Source: Candidatus Ornithoclostridium excrementipullorum (GTDB lineage: Bacteria; Bacillota; Clostridia; Christensenellales; UBA3700). From it: a stretch of 64,000 nucleotides of DNA. How positions within the stretch are numbered: position 1 is the first letter of the stretch; every line of letters begins with the position of its first letter. A model generated the notes under the pieces. It was not told the origin of the DNA. It saw only the letters and a list, made by a program, of their open reading frames with translations, and ran no database searches. Positions 9,396 to 19,281 of the stretch are shown here, piece by piece. The stretch is from assembly GCA_018716085.1 (NCBI GenBank), contig DVKK01000044.1:1-64000 (forward strand), written 5' to 3'. Made by a program: the position numbers and the translations under genes.

Positions 9396-9409
9396 CGAAT
9401 ATATGTTCG
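9396..9409. promoter_or_regulatory. LexA-box-like site 1
   Basis: CGAATATATGTTCG, one base from CGAACATATGTTCG, the ideal Bacillus-type LexA operator. It lies 22 bases after the recombinase stop and is not in an obvious promoter. Confidence 0.35.
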
Positions 9410-9659
9410 TCCCGACCCGCCGTTATTTTTATTTTGAGCGATCTGGCAGGATCTCGTATCGGTCGGCTTTTATCGCAGGCGCGTCCGAAGACAGATAAAA
9501 TCGCGATAAACAAATGTTCCCTTTTGAGAAAACGCCTAATAACCGATTTCAAAAATCCGTGGATGCTAAGTTTGCGCCGTATGCGTATATTCGCTCCGAG
9601 CAACCGTTTTCGGTGCTTTTTCAAGAGCGCATTTCTTATTCCACTATACGGATCGTCCG

Positions 9660-9673
9660 CGAATATATGTTCG
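9660..9673. promoter_or_regulatory. LexA-box-like site 2
   Basis: CGAATATATGTTCG again, identical to the site at 9396 and one base from the ideal operator. It is in the gap before lexA. Confidence 0.35.
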
Positions 9674-9810
9674 CAAAATATCGACGGAGCGTTGAGGATC
9701 CGTATGCGGCAAATTCATACAAACAGCCGACAATATCGTGCGGTCCAATAAATATTCATAACGTAGATCCGCAAATGCGGACTTGATTCTTGTATACCGC
9801 GTATTTACGG

Positions 9811-9824
9811 CGAATAAATGTTCG
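9811..9824. promoter_or_regulatory. LexA-box-like site 3
   Basis: CGAATAAATGTTCG, two bases from the ideal Bacillus-type operator, 190 bases upstream of the lexA start. The stretch 9375-9944 holds these three sites and no gene. Confidence 0.3.
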
Positions 9825-9944
9825 TATTCCGTAAATTGTATTCACTAAATTCGACGCGGAACGCTCCGGTATCTTTGAAAGATACGCCACAGACAGCAAG
9901 GTCGAAGATCGTCGAATTGATCGGCATGAATTTATAAAAAGTTG

Positions 9945-9973
9945 TTGCAAAATGTGAACGTATGTGCTAAAAT
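9945..9973 (+). promoter_or_regulatory. lexA promoter
   Basis: TTGCAA (9945-9950), a 17-bp spacer, TAAAAT (9968-9973). The spacer contains a LexA-like operator, so this promoter is probably self-repressed. Confidence 0.65.
9956..9967. promoter_or_regulatory. LexA operator inside the lexA promoter
   Basis: GAACGTATGTGC fits the Firmicutes SOS box GAAC-N4-GTTC with one mismatch and sits exactly between the -35 and -10 boxes. This is a standard place for autoregulation. Confidence 0.5.
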
Positions 9974-10001
9974 GAAATCATAAACGAGGAGTAAAGACGG
10001 C

Positions 10002-10643
10002 ATGAACTCACAGAAAACGCAGGAAAAACTTGACAAAACGCTGGCGTTTATCAAAAAATTCATACGAGAAAACAATTATCCGCCCAGCGTGCGAGAGATT
10101 TGCAAAGAGGTCGGATTCAAATCTACGGCGTCCGTCCAATATTATCTCGATAAGCTCGAATCCGACGGTCTCATCAGACGCGCTCTCTCCAAAAACCGCA
10201 CTATAGAACTTCTCTGCGACGACGAAGAGGAAGCCGGCGCAGATTTTGCATCGGTCCCCATGTTGGGCAATATCGCCGCAGGTCAACCGTTGTTTGCCGC
10301 AGTGGAAAACGATATCAAACTGCACGTTCCGACGGACTTCTTCCATTTGAAGGGAGAAACGTTTTGTCTTACCGTAAAAGGCGAAAGTATGCGCGAGATC
10401 GGGATAATGAACGGCGACGTCGTGCTGATACGCTCTACCCCGTCCGCTTCCGACGGCGACATCGTCGCGGCGCAGCTTGACGGAAACGAAGTGACCCTGA
10501 AACGCTTTTTCAGAAAATCGCCCGAGCTTATAGTGCTTCATCCCGAAAATTCGGATATGGAAGATATAATCGTCACGCCCGAGACCGAATTCCGTATACT
10601 CGGCGTGGCTGTGGGATTGATGCGCAACACTATATCGCGCTGA
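10002..10643 (+). CDS. lexA: LexA, SOS repressor and self-cleaving protease
   Basis: Represses DNA-damage genes until RecA filaments trigger self-cleavage. The 213-residue protein has the N-terminal winged helix (residues 1-70, with YPPSVREICKEVGFKSTASV) and the S24 peptidase domain. The cleavage bond is A93-G94 in NIAAGQPLFA. The catalytic pair is S129 (GESMREIG) and K167 (VTLKRFF). The start follows GAGGAG. The gene is monocistronic with its own SOS-type promoter and a weak terminator. It sits 3' to 3' with the ynbB end of the mismatch-repair operon. Confidence 0.95.
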   Translation: MNSQKTQEKLDKTLAFIKKFIRENNYPPSVREICKEVGFKSTASVQYYLDKLESDGLIRRALSKNRTIELLCDDEEEAGADFASVPMLGNIAAGQPLFAAVENDIKLHVPTDFFHLKGETFCLTVKGESMREIGIMNGDVVLIRSTPSASDGDIVAAQLDGNEVTLKRFFRKSPELIVLHPENSDMEDIIVTPETEFRILGVAVGLMRNTISR

Positions 10644-10670
10644 TCCACGCTTGAATTATCGGATCATCAC

Positions 10671-10702
10671 GAAAGTCCCGAGATTTTTTCCCGGGGCTTT
10701 CT
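10671..10702 (+). terminator. Probable lexA terminator
   Basis: GAAAGTCCCGAG pairs with CCCGGGGCTTTC with two mismatches around a T-rich loop. The trailing T-run is weak. Confidence 0.45.
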
Positions 10703-11077
10703 CATTAAGACGCACTCTTCCGTAAAGTCACTCTCTGCTTCCTATCGATCAAATACATTCATGGATCCGCAGTTTTCACTTTATTACAGCGCGCCGACGT
10801 TCGTTGCTTACGGCGTTTCGGTTCCGTTACACGTATCGTTAAGAGGATAATAGCGCCGTTTCCTGCGGCGATACCTCCGAACATGCACCTATCCCTTGAT
10901 TTGACCTTATACGGATAACGGAACGCGCCTTGCAAAAATCGGTTCTGAATACGATATCCGTAAGTCGGAGAACTCACCCAGCCGAGCCGCTACTCGGATA
11001 TATTCTTCTGCTCGCCAAAACCATTCCGGTTCATGCCCGACGGCAATCCCGCCTGTTGGCGTTCGCCCGAGTTGCGG
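10703..11077. other. Intergenic gap with nothing recognised
   Basis: Space between the converging lexA and ynbB genes. Short open frames on both strands lack ribosome binding sites and known motifs. Confidence 0.5.
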
Positions 11078-12316
11078 TCATTTGACCGCGTTCAGTCTTG
11101 TAAGGCAGTTCAAAAGCGCGATCTTGCCATGTTCGTATGTGATACCGCCTTGCAGATAACCGATATACGGTTCTCTTATCGGAGAATCCGCGGACAGTTC
11201 TATGGACGCGCCGGCAACAAACGTCCCTGCCGCCATTATCACTTTATCTCCGTATCCCGGCATATCCCATGCAAACGGAGTGACGTTGCCGTCTACCGGC
11301 GAAGAGTACTGCACCGCTCTGACGAATTCGGTGAGTTCGCTCTCGCTGCCGAATTTTATCGAACGTATTATGTCGCGGCAGACAGCGCCGGGTTTCGGCA
11401 TGGTTTCGTAACCGAGCCTGTCGAACGCCGCGCCGAAAAGCATGCTTGTCTTTATCGCCTGCACGACGACGTGCGGCGCCATAAAAAAACCTTGATAGAA
11501 TTCGCGGTAACCGTATGCGTAAGAACCTACTTCTGCGCCTATCGACGGTGAAGTCAATCTGAACGAAGCCTGTTCCACCACATCTCTTTTTCCGCAGATA
11601 TATCCTCCCGTCGGAGCTATACCTCCACCCGGATTTTTTATCAGCGACCCCGCCATGATATCTGCGCCGACTTGCGTAGGCTCTTTGACGTCGACGAATT
11701 CTCCGTAACAGTTGTCGCACATTACGATAACGTCTTTGTCGACGTCTTTTACGAATTTGCACAGTTGTCCGATCTCGTCCACCGACAGCGCGTCGCGCCA
11801 TTCGTACCCTCTGGATCTGCCGACAAATACGACTTTTACGCCCGTTTCCATCTCACGGCGTATCGCGTCGAAATCGAATTTGCCGTCTTTTAGCGCCACG
11901 CTGTCGTATCTTACGCCGTAATCCGCGAGAGAACCGATCCCTTTGCCCGTGATCGCCTCTTTCAGAGTATCGTACGGTTCGCCGCTGACGGACAGCAATC
12001 TGTCGCCGGGGCGCAGAAGTCCGAACAGCGCCGCGGTAAGCGCGTGAGTGCCCGACACTATCTGCGGCGAAACTATCGCCGCTTCCGCGCCGAAAACGTC
12101 GGCGAACACTTTGCCGAGGGTATCTCTTCCTATATCGTCGTATCCGTAGCCGTTGGTCTGTGCGAAATGTCTTTGACCGACGCCGTGTTCGAGAAACGCC
12201 GCGAGGACTTTTTCCTGGTTGAGAAACGCGATCTCGTCCGCTTTTTTTGTATCGGCGGCAATGGATCTTTCGACTTCCGCCACAAAGTCGTATGTTTTTT
12301 TGTCGTACAATTTCAT
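11078..12316 (-). CDS. YnbB family PLP enzyme (methionine gamma-lyase family)
   Basis: A 412-residue fold-type I PLP protein of the YnbB / 'aluminium resistance' family. The likely Schiff-base lysine is in AGSLIKNPGGGIAPTGG, and VIVMCDNCYGEFV supplies the PLP-contacting aspartate. Homologues resemble cystathionine gamma-synthase and gamma-lyases, but the true substrate is unsettled. Its start overlaps the miaA stop by four bases (ATGA). In Bacillus ynbB also lies downstream of miaA, so the pairing is conserved. It ends the miaB-mutS-mutL-miaA-ynbB operon. Confidence 0.85.
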   Translation of the reverse strand: MKLYDKKTYDFVAEVERSIAADTKKADEIAFLNQEKVLAAFLEHGVGQRHFAQTNGYGYDDIGRDTLGKVFADVFGAEAAIVSPQIVSGTHALTAALFGLLRPGDRLLSVSGEPYDTLKEAITGKGIGSLADYGVRYDSVALKDGKFDFDAIRREMETGVKVVFVGRSRGYEWRDALSVDEIGQLCKFVKDVDKDVIVMCDNCYGEFVDVKEPTQVGADIMAGSLIKNPGGGIAPTGGYICGKRDVVEQASFRLTSPSIGAEVGSYAYGYREFYQGFFMAPHVVVQAIKTSMLFGAAFDRLGYETMPKPGAVCRDIIRSIKFGSESELTEFVRAVQYSSPVDGNVTPFAWDMPGYGDKVIMAAGTFVAGASIELSADSPIREPYIGYLQGGITYEHGKIALLNCLTRLNAVK

Positions 12317-13245
12317 GATTGACTCCTGTTTTCGGTATACCCTGCGTCGCTCAACGCGATATCGGTCATGCTTTCGAGAGATTCGGAACAGGGATCGACC
12401 GTAACTGCGAATTTATATCGCGAAAACCATGTTATCTGCCGCTTCGCATACCTGCGGGTATCTCTTTTTATCCTGTCTTTCAGTTCGTTCATCCCGATCT
12501 CCCCCGAAAAATAATCGGCAAATTCCCTGTATCCTATCGCCTGCATGCTTTGGGACTTGAAATCCACGCCTCTGTCGTAAACAAGGGATCTGACCTCCTC
12601 TTCAAGACCGAGTTCAAACATTGTTTCCACACGCCGATCTATCGCCTCATAGAGCTTATCCCTCGGCGGGAGCAAGAAGATCATTTTGACGCTGTATCTC
12701 ATTTCGGCGTTTTCGCCGGAAGGCTTAACGGCTCCAGTCGTGCGAAGTATCTCCAACGCGCGCAACAGCCGTTTTACATTGTTCGGATGTATCTTAGCGG
12801 CGTCTTGCGGATCCGCGGCGGCAAGCTCGGCATGGAGAGCCTCGGCTCCCCTTTCTCTCAGTTCCCGTTCCAACTCTTCTCTCACGCGTTCGTTCTTCTC
12901 CGCGCCGAAAGAAAACGGATAGATCACGGAGTGCGCATACAGCCCCGTACCGCCCGCGAATATAGGCAAACGCCCGCACGACGCGAGTCTGTCTATCTCG
13001 GACACGGCGGCCTCGGCGTATTCGAAAGCGCTGAATTCGCTTTTAGGATCCGCTATGTCGGTCAGAGCGATAGGCACACCGTCCGCCTCCTGCGCAGTAG
13101 TTTTAGCCGTACCGATATCCATATGGCGGTATATCTGCATACTGTCGCAGGATATGACCTCGGAACCGACTCTGCGGGCGCACGCAAGCGCGAGCGCGGA
13201 CTTCCCGCTCGCCGTAGGTCCGACTATGAAAAGGATCTTGGTCAT
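12313..13245 (-). CDS. miaA: tRNA dimethylallyltransferase
   Basis: Transfers a dimethylallyl group to A37 of tRNAs that read codons starting with U, the substrate MiaB then methylthiolates. The 310-residue protein opens with a P-loop (FIVGPTASGKSALA), followed by SCDSMQIYRHMDIGTAK and the FAGGTGLY motif; SQSMQAIGYRE closes the catalytic part. The start at 13245 overlaps the mutL stop by four bases (ATGA), which rules out the long upstream in-frame extension. Having miaA and miaB in one operon puts both steps of ms2i6A37 synthesis under common control. Confidence 0.95.
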   Translation of the reverse strand: MTKILFIVGPTASGKSALALACARRVGSEVISCDSMQIYRHMDIGTAKTTAQEADGVPIALTDIADPKSEFSAFEYAEAAVSEIDRLASCGRLPIFAGGTGLYAHSVIYPFSFGAEKNERVREELERELRERGAEALHAELAAADPQDAAKIHPNNVKRLLRALEILRTTGAVKPSGENAEMRYSVKMIFLLPPRDKLYEAIDRRVETMFELGLEEEVRSLVYDRGVDFKSQSMQAIGYREFADYFSGEIGMNELKDRIKRDTRRYAKRQITWFSRYKFAVTVDPCSESLESMTDIALSDAGYTENRSQS

Positions 13246-15161
13246 ACTATCCTCTTGAACAGTTTGTCCAGATCTTTGCGCGTAAATACAAACGTGGTGG
13301 GTCTGCCGTGGGGACATTGCAGAGGTACGCCGTCGCTCATCTGTCCGAGCAGTGACTCTATCTGTGCGTCGGTAAGTCTGTCCCCTCCTTTGACGGCGGA
13401 TTTGCAAGCCCAAGTCGCTATCGCGTCGTCGATCATATCGGAATTCTTGAAAGACGCGAGTTTGCCCCTCTCTTCGAACAGCTTTCCGAAAAACGCGTCG
13501 AGATTTATATCCGTCAGCATGTCGGGTACGGCGCCGATCCTGAAACTGTATCCTCCGAATTCGGATATCTCGAAGCCGAGCTCGGTCAGTTTGTCTTCGA
13601 ACTTTTTCACCGTTTCGTATTGAGGTCCGTCGCAATCGAGCACATAAGGTATCAGAAGCGGTTGGGAAAACGTCTGTCTGGAGTCTATCCTTTCCTTGAA
13701 TTTGTCGTACAACAATCTTTCGTGGACCGCATGCTGGTCTATCAGATACGCTTTATCGCCCTGTTCCACTATAAGGAATGTGCCGAATACCTGTCCCACG
13801 ATCCTGTAACCGAGCCTGAGCGTGCGGTCTATGTCTTCAAACAATTCGCTCCCTTTTTCCTCTCGGTTTACCGATTCCATGGTAAAAGCGCTCGGCGAAG
13901 AGACCTTTGTCTGCGGCTTATAGATGCTGTGCGTGAATATGGCTGTCTGCTCGACCTTTTCGCGCTGCTTTTCCAAAGCCTTCTTTATCTCTTTTTCGCC
14001 TGTCTGCCTCTCGTCCGTTCCGCGCAGCAGGTCTTCCGGTCGGCGACCCGTCGCCGCGGGAATTATTTTCGAAGGATCGACCGATCCGGAAGAACTCGCA
14101 GCAGACGCGGGCTCGGCATCCTGCGCAAGAGTTGTCTGCCCGCCGAGCGGATCCTCTCCTATACGGATAGTATTCGCCTGCTTCGCCAACGCCCTTTCAA
14201 TGGCGCGGTAAACTGCGGAGAATACCGCGTTCGGCCGACGGAACCTCACTTCATTCTTGGAAGGATGGACGTTTACGTCCACTTCGTCGAACGGAAGTAT
14301 CAAATTGATCACGAACACGGGATAACAGCGTTTCATGAGCGATCCGCCGTATGCCTGGGTGGCGGAGGTCTCGACGGTCTTGTCGCTGACCGTACGGCCG
14401 TTGACGATAACTGTCTGCAAGCTCTTGTTGTGTCTTGTCAGTTCCCGTCTGCCCGTATATCCGTAAACCCTGTAACCGTCGTCTCGCTTTTCGTCGAACC
14501 AGATAAGCGCGTTTGCCACTTCGTTGGAGTATACGGTGTATACGGCATTGTCGAATCCCCCCGAAGTGCTGAACACCGTCTTGCCGTCGGTGACGTAGGT
14601 GAACGACAGATCGGGATTGGCGAGAATGAGCGCCGATACCGTCTCCGTGACCGCTCGCTCTTCCTGCGCCGGCTTTTTCAGGAAACGCGCTCTTACGGGC
14701 GTGTTGAAGAACAGATCGGACACCGTCACGGTCGTGCCCGCCGCGGCTCCGCAAGGCTCGGAGTCGCCTATCTTGCCGCCCTCGGCGACGATAGAATATC
14801 CTTCGCCGTCCTCATGTCGTCTTGTGACTATCTTTACGCGCGATACCGCGGCTATCGACGCGAGAGCTTCTCCCCTGAATCCCAAAGTCGCGATGGCGTC
14901 GAGATCGGCGGCGGACGCGAGCTTCGACGTCGCATGGGGCAGGAGCGCTTTTTTCAGATTGCTTTCGCTCATTCCGCAGCCGTTGTCGGTTACCGATATC
15001 TCTCTCGTGCCGCCCTCTTTCACCGACACCACGATCCTGTTCGCACCTGAGTCGATCGCGTTTTCCACCAGTTCTTTGACCACGGACGACGGTCTTTCCA
15101 CGACCTCGCCCGCCGAGATAAGATTGTAAACGCTGCTGTCGAGTATATTGATTTCGGCCAT
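13242..15161 (-). CDS. mutL: DNA mismatch repair protein MutL
   Basis: Links MutS mismatch recognition to strand incision. The 639-residue protein has the GHKL ATPase at the N-terminus (ELVENAIDSGANRI, VTDNGCGM, LGFRGEALASI), a linker near residues 335-440, and a C-terminal dimerisation/endonuclease domain. The metal motif LIDQHAVHERLLY marks it as an incising MutL, as expected where mutH is absent. The start at 15161 overlaps the mutS stop by one base (TGATG). Confidence 0.96.
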   Translation of the reverse strand: MAEINILDSSVYNLISAGEVVERPSSVVKELVENAIDSGANRIVVSVKEGGTREISVTDNGCGMSESNLKKALLPHATSKLASAADLDAIATLGFRGEALASIAAVSRVKIVTRRHEDGEGYSIVAEGGKIGDSEPCGAAAGTTVTVSDLFFNTPVRARFLKKPAQEERAVTETVSALILANPDLSFTYVTDGKTVFSTSGGFDNAVYTVYSNEVANALIWFDEKRDDGYRVYGYTGRRELTRHNKSLQTVIVNGRTVSDKTVETSATQAYGGSLMKRCYPVFVINLILPFDEVDVNVHPSKNEVRFRRPNAVFSAVYRAIERALAKQANTIRIGEDPLGGQTTLAQDAEPASAASSSGSVDPSKIIPAATGRRPEDLLRGTDERQTGEKEIKKALEKQREKVEQTAIFTHSIYKPQTKVSSPSAFTMESVNREEKGSELFEDIDRTLRLGYRIVGQVFGTFLIVEQGDKAYLIDQHAVHERLLYDKFKERIDSRQTFSQPLLIPYVLDCDGPQYETVKKFEDKLTELGFEISEFGGYSFRIGAVPDMLTDINLDAFFGKLFEERGKLASFKNSDMIDDAIATWACKSAVKGGDRLTDAQIESLLGQMSDGVPLQCPHGRPTTFVFTRKDLDKLFKRIV

Positions 15162-17752
15162 CAGTTGTCCTCCCTCGCCTTTTTGACGACGTCGCTCAAA
15201 AACATCCACGCCTGTATCGGCGTCATATCGTCCACGTTACACGAACGCAGAGTATCGAGTATCTCGTTCGATCCGAACATGGAAACGAGATCCGCGGGTC
15301 TGCTCGCAGCCTTTTCGCTCTTTTTGGCGATCGCGTCTTTTTCGAGTTCGGACGATATGCGTTTCGCCCTTGCGATGACCTTTTGCGGCACGCCCGCAAG
15401 TTTTGCGACCTCTATGCCGAAACTCTTGTTTGTCCCGCCGCGCATGATCTTGTGTAAAAACACTATGCCGTTTTCTCTTTCCGACGCCACTATCTTATAG
15501 TTTTTTACGCCTTCGAGCTTGTTTTCCAATTCGGTAAGTTCATGGTAATGCGTGGAAAACAGCGTCTTGCATCTGATATTCGACGTGACTTCTTCGAGTA
15601 CGGCTTTGGCTATCGACAGTCCGTCAAACGTGGACGTTCCCCTCCCTATCTCGTCGAGAATGAGAAGGCTGCGCATCGTCGCGTTCTGCAATATGGTCGC
15701 GACTTCCACCATCTCGACCATAAACGTACTTTGACCGTAAGCCACGTCGTCGCTGGCTCCGATCCTTGTAAATATCCTGTCGGTCACCGCTATCGTCGCG
15801 GACGACGCGGGAACGAAACATCCTATATGCGCCATCAGCGTTATCAGGGCGACCTGTCGCATATATGTGCTCTTGCCCGCCATGTTGGGACCGGTTATCA
15901 CCATGGTCCTGTTTTGCGAGCAGTCGAGCTCGGTATCGTTGGGTACAAAGCCCCCCGACGGCAGCAGCGATTCCACGACCGGATGTCTGCCGTTGCGTAT
16001 ATCTATGACCTCGATGTCGTCCCGTATCAGCGGCTTGCAGTAATCGCAGTCGTTGGCGAGTTTGGCAAACGACAGGATCGTGTCCAGCGTCGCTATCGCC
16101 CTCGCGGTCGATTGCAGCTCGGGTATAGCTTGCAGCATATCGAGTTTCAGCTTTTCGTAAAGCGCATATTCAAACTCTATCGCGCGGCTTTCGGAATTGA
16201 GTATCTTTTCCTCTATCTGTTTGAGATCTTCGGTTATGAATCTCTCGCCCGTCGTCAGCGTCTGTTTGCGCACGTAACGTATGGGAACTTTATCGAGATT
16301 GCCCTTGCTGATCTCTATATAATACCCGAAAACTTTGTTGAAGCCTACTTTGAGATTCTTGATACCCGTTTCGGCACGCTCGTCGCTTTCCAGTTTTGCA
16401 AGCCAGTTTTTCCCGTCCGTCTTTGCGTTGCGGTATTCGTCCAGCTCTTCGCTGTATCCTCTTCTTATATAGCCGCCGTCCTTTGTCATCGCGGGAGGAT
16501 TTTCGTCGATGAGGTCGAGTATCTCGTCGCGCCTGTCGGCAAGTTCGAATATATTGTCCGCTATCTCCGTAAGATACGCGTTACCGCAGGACGCCGCGTA
16601 AGCTTTGATCTCGGGCACGGGCGCGAGCGACTGGGCTATCGCTATGAAATCGCGTGGAGACGGATTGCCGTAAACGATCTTCGAGGACAGCCTTTCGAGG
16701 TCTTTGACCCGACCGAGCAATTCGTCCAAATTGCTGCGCGTGCGCGCGTCCGCAACGAGAGCCTCGACGGCGTCGAGTCTGCGGTTTATCGCCGAGGCGT
16801 CCCGCAGCGGCTGTTCGAGCCAACGCCTCAGGTTGCGCGCGCCCATGGAAGTTTTCGTACGGTCGAGCACTTTGAGCAGCGTTCCTCTGCGCGTTCCGTC
16901 TCGCAGATTGGAAGTGAGTTCGAGATTACGGCGCGTATTCGCGTCGAGGACCATGAATCTGCTGCTTCTCACTAACCGCACGTCCTTTATATGCGACAGG
17001 GCGCGTTTCTGAGTTTCTTCGAGATAAAGGCACAGCGCGCCGACGGATTGGTAACAGAGTTTCATATCCCCGAATTCGTATTTTGCGAGAGAATCCACTC
17101 CGAACTGCTTTTTCATAGCCGCGGACGAATTACCCTCTGTGAATATCCAGTCGTGGTATCTCTGTATCGGAGGATATTTCGACTTCCTCATCTCGGGAAG
17201 TTCCTTGAACAGCTCCGCGGCATATTCGTTGGCGATGATCTCGGACGGAGCGACCGTGGAAAGCATATCTTCTATCTCCGATATATCTTTGAATTCGCTC
17301 TGCAACACGTTGAATTCGCCGGTAGACACGTCTACCCACGCCAAAGAATACGCCTTGTCGTTCATGACAAGACACGCGAGGTAATTGTTCTTTTTGTCGT
17401 CGAGGATATCCTCTTCTATTACCGTGCCCGGAGTTATGACCCTGACGACGTCGCGTTCGACGAGCCCCTTTGCCTGAGGCGCGGAAAGCTGTTCGCAGAT
17501 GGCGACCTTATGACCGGCGGCTATCAGCTTGGAGATGTATCCGTCCACCGCATGATACGGTACTCCGCACATCGGAGCGCGCTCATCCAGACCGCAGTCC
17601 CTTCCCGTAAGAGTCAGATCGAGAAGTTCGCTGCACAGTTTCGCGTCCTCGAAGAACATTTCGTAAAAATCACCGAGTCGGAACATGAGGATAGCGTCCT
17701 TATATTTTTCCTTGACCTCGAGATAGTATTTCATCATCGGTGACAAAGCCAT
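15161..17752 (-). CDS. mutS: DNA mismatch recognition protein MutS
   Basis: Binds mismatches and small loops as a dimer. The 863-residue protein has the mismatch-reading motif near the N-terminus (FRLGDFYEMFFEDA), lever and clamp domains, and a C-terminal ABC ATPase with Walker A (GPNMAGKSTYMRQ), the GIGASDDVAYGQSTFMVEM signature segment, Walker B (LLILDEIGRGTST) and STHYHEL. The start at 17752 follows GGGAG and sits 11 bases after the miaB stop. Upstream in-frame codons are miaB overlap, not gene. Confidence 0.97.
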   Translation of the reverse strand: MALSPMMKYYLEVKEKYKDAILMFRLGDFYEMFFEDAKLCSELLDLTLTGRDCGLDERAPMCGVPYHAVDGYISKLIAAGHKVAICEQLSAPQAKGLVERDVVRVITPGTVIEEDILDDKKNNYLACLVMNDKAYSLAWVDVSTGEFNVLQSEFKDISEIEDMLSTVAPSEIIANEYAAELFKELPEMRKSKYPPIQRYHDWIFTEGNSSAAMKKQFGVDSLAKYEFGDMKLCYQSVGALCLYLEETQKRALSHIKDVRLVRSSRFMVLDANTRRNLELTSNLRDGTRRGTLLKVLDRTKTSMGARNLRRWLEQPLRDASAINRRLDAVEALVADARTRSNLDELLGRVKDLERLSSKIVYGNPSPRDFIAIAQSLAPVPEIKAYAASCGNAYLTEIADNIFELADRRDEILDLIDENPPAMTKDGGYIRRGYSEELDEYRNAKTDGKNWLAKLESDERAETGIKNLKVGFNKVFGYYIEISKGNLDKVPIRYVRKQTLTTGERFITEDLKQIEEKILNSESRAIEFEYALYEKLKLDMLQAIPELQSTARAIATLDTILSFAKLANDCDYCKPLIRDDIEVIDIRNGRHPVVESLLPSGGFVPNDTELDCSQNRTMVITGPNMAGKSTYMRQVALITLMAHIGCFVPASSATIAVTDRIFTRIGASDDVAYGQSTFMVEMVEVATILQNATMRSLLILDEIGRGTSTFDGLSIAKAVLEEVTSNIRCKTLFSTHYHELTELENKLEGVKNYKIVASERENGIVFLHKIMRGGTNKSFGIEVAKLAGVPQKVIARAKRISSELEKDAIAKKSEKAASRPADLVSMFGSNEILDTLRSCNVDDMTPIQAWMFLSDVVKKAREDN

Positions 17753-17763
17753 TTTCTCCCTCC

Positions 17764-19080
17764 TTAAACCTTTTCGCCGAAAAGCGCCGCAGATTGCGCT
17801 CTGTTTATCTTCACGTCGCAGAACGTGCCCACAAGCGAGCCGTCGCCGCCGAACGTGACCATCCTGCCGCTCTCGGTCCTGCCGCAGACGGAAACTACGC
17901 CGTTTTTCTCGACTACGTCTTCGCACAGCACACGGTAAACGCCGCCCACATATTCGCGGGAAAGACGCCGTGTCACGGCATTCTGTTCCGCGATAAGACG
18001 CATGATCCTGCGTTTGGACACCTCTGCCGGGACCTGAGGCATGGACGCCGCGGGCGTACCTCTCCTCGGAGAGTAAACGAAAGTGAACGCGTTGGAATAC
18101 CCGACTCTGCGCACGATATCCAGCGTGTCTTCGAAGTCCTCCTCTTCCTCGTAAGGAAACCCGACCATAAGATCCGTGGTTATGCCGCAGTCGGGCATCT
18201 TCTCCCTTATGCGGTCGATGATACGAAGATAGTCGTCGCGCGTATAATGCCTGTTCATCAGTTTGAGGATCTTATCCGAGCCGGACTGTATGGGCAGATG
18301 GATATTGTTGCAGATATTGGGCGATGACGCCACTATGTCTATCACTTTTTCGTCCATATCCTTCGGATGCGACGTCATGAACCTTATCCTGTGATCTCCG
18401 CCGTATTTTGCAAGATCGGTAAGCAGTTCGGCAAAGCCGTATCCGTCCGCTCGGTCGTTGCCGTAGGAATTGACGTTCTGCCCCAAAAGAGTGACTTCTT
18501 TGTATCCGTCGGCGAGCGCCTGTTCGAATTCGCGCAATATGGCGTCGCGAGTGCGGCTGCGCTCCCTTCCCCTTACGTACGGTACCACGCAATACGTACA
18601 GAAGTTGTTGCATCCGTACATTATGTTGATCCAGGCGTTTACCCCGCTTGTCCTGTAATAGGGATATCCCTCCGCTATCGCCGGCTTCGGATCGTCGTCG
18701 ATCTCGACGGTCTTCTTGCGCGCCGATACGGCGTCCCTGATGTATTCTCCTATCTTTTCGGTATTGTTCGTACCGAGAACTATATCCACGAACGGGAATT
18801 TTTTGCGCAAAGCAAGTCCCGCGCCGTCCTGTTGCGTCATACATCCGACCACCGCTATCACGGCGTCGGGATTCTCTTTTTTAAGCTGTTTGAACCGTCC
18901 TATCTGCCCGACGGCTTTCCTCTCCGCATTGTCGCGGATACAACACGTGTTGAATACGACCACGTCGGCGCTGTCCGTTTCCGATTCGCTCATACCCATA
19001 CCGCGAAGGATACCCGCTATCTTTTCGGACTCGTGCACGTTCATCTGGCAGCCGTAAGTGACGATCTTGTAAGTAGACAT
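17764..19080 (-). CDS. miaB: tRNA-2-methylthio-N6-dimethylallyladenosine synthase
   Basis: A radical-SAM methylthiotransferase completing ms2i6A at tRNA position 37. The 438-residue protein shows the N-terminal auxiliary-cluster cysteines (TYGCQMN, FNTCCIRDNA, VVGCMTQQ), then the radical-SAM CxxxCxxC in YGCNNFCTYCVVPYVRG, and a C-terminal TRAM domain. The start at 19080 is set by a promoter whose -10 box lies 6 nt upstream; the longer in-frame extension would include the promoter. First gene of the mismatch-repair operon. Confidence 0.95.
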   Translation of the reverse strand: MSTYKIVTYGCQMNVHESEKIAGILRGMGMSESETDSADVVVFNTCCIRDNAERKAVGQIGRFKQLKKENPDAVIAVVGCMTQQDGAGLALRKKFPFVDIVLGTNNTEKIGEYIRDAVSARKKTVEIDDDPKPAIAEGYPYYRTSGVNAWINIMYGCNNFCTYCVVPYVRGRERSRTRDAILREFEQALADGYKEVTLLGQNVNSYGNDRADGYGFAELLTDLAKYGGDHRIRFMTSHPKDMDEKVIDIVASSPNICNNIHLPIQSGSDKILKLMNRHYTRDDYLRIIDRIREKMPDCGITTDLMVGFPYEEEEDFEDTLDIVRRVGYSNAFTFVYSPRRGTPAASMPQVPAEVSKRRIMRLIAEQNAVTRRLSREYVGGVYRVLCEDVVEKNGVVSVCGRTESGRMVTFGGDGSLVGTFCDVKINRAQSAALFGEKV

Positions 19081-19086
19081 GGATAT

Positions 19087-19115
19087 ATTATAGCGTACGC
19101 GCGCGCAAAACTCAA
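19087..19115 (-). promoter_or_regulatory. Promoter of the miaB-mutS-mutL-miaA-ynbB operon, leaderless
   Basis: On the minus strand: TTGAGT (19115-19110), a 17-bp spacer, a consensus TATAAT (19092-19087), then six bases to the ATG. No ribosome binding site fits in between. Confidence 0.7.
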
Positions 19116-19281
19116 ACGGTTGCGCGCAAATACTGCGCAAAAGCGCTCTTTTTCGACAATGCGGCGTACGGTTCTCAGCGATCTGCAAAAAGACCGAATT
19201 TCGCTTGTTCTCCGTTGCGTTCTTTATAAAAAACGCGATGATGCACACGATAGTAACGCAAAAACAAGACGAGAGGCTGAT

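Noticed and set aside
10759..10977. 72-codon minus-strand frame between lexA and ynbB
   Set aside because: No ribosome binding site, no motif, basic low-complexity composition.
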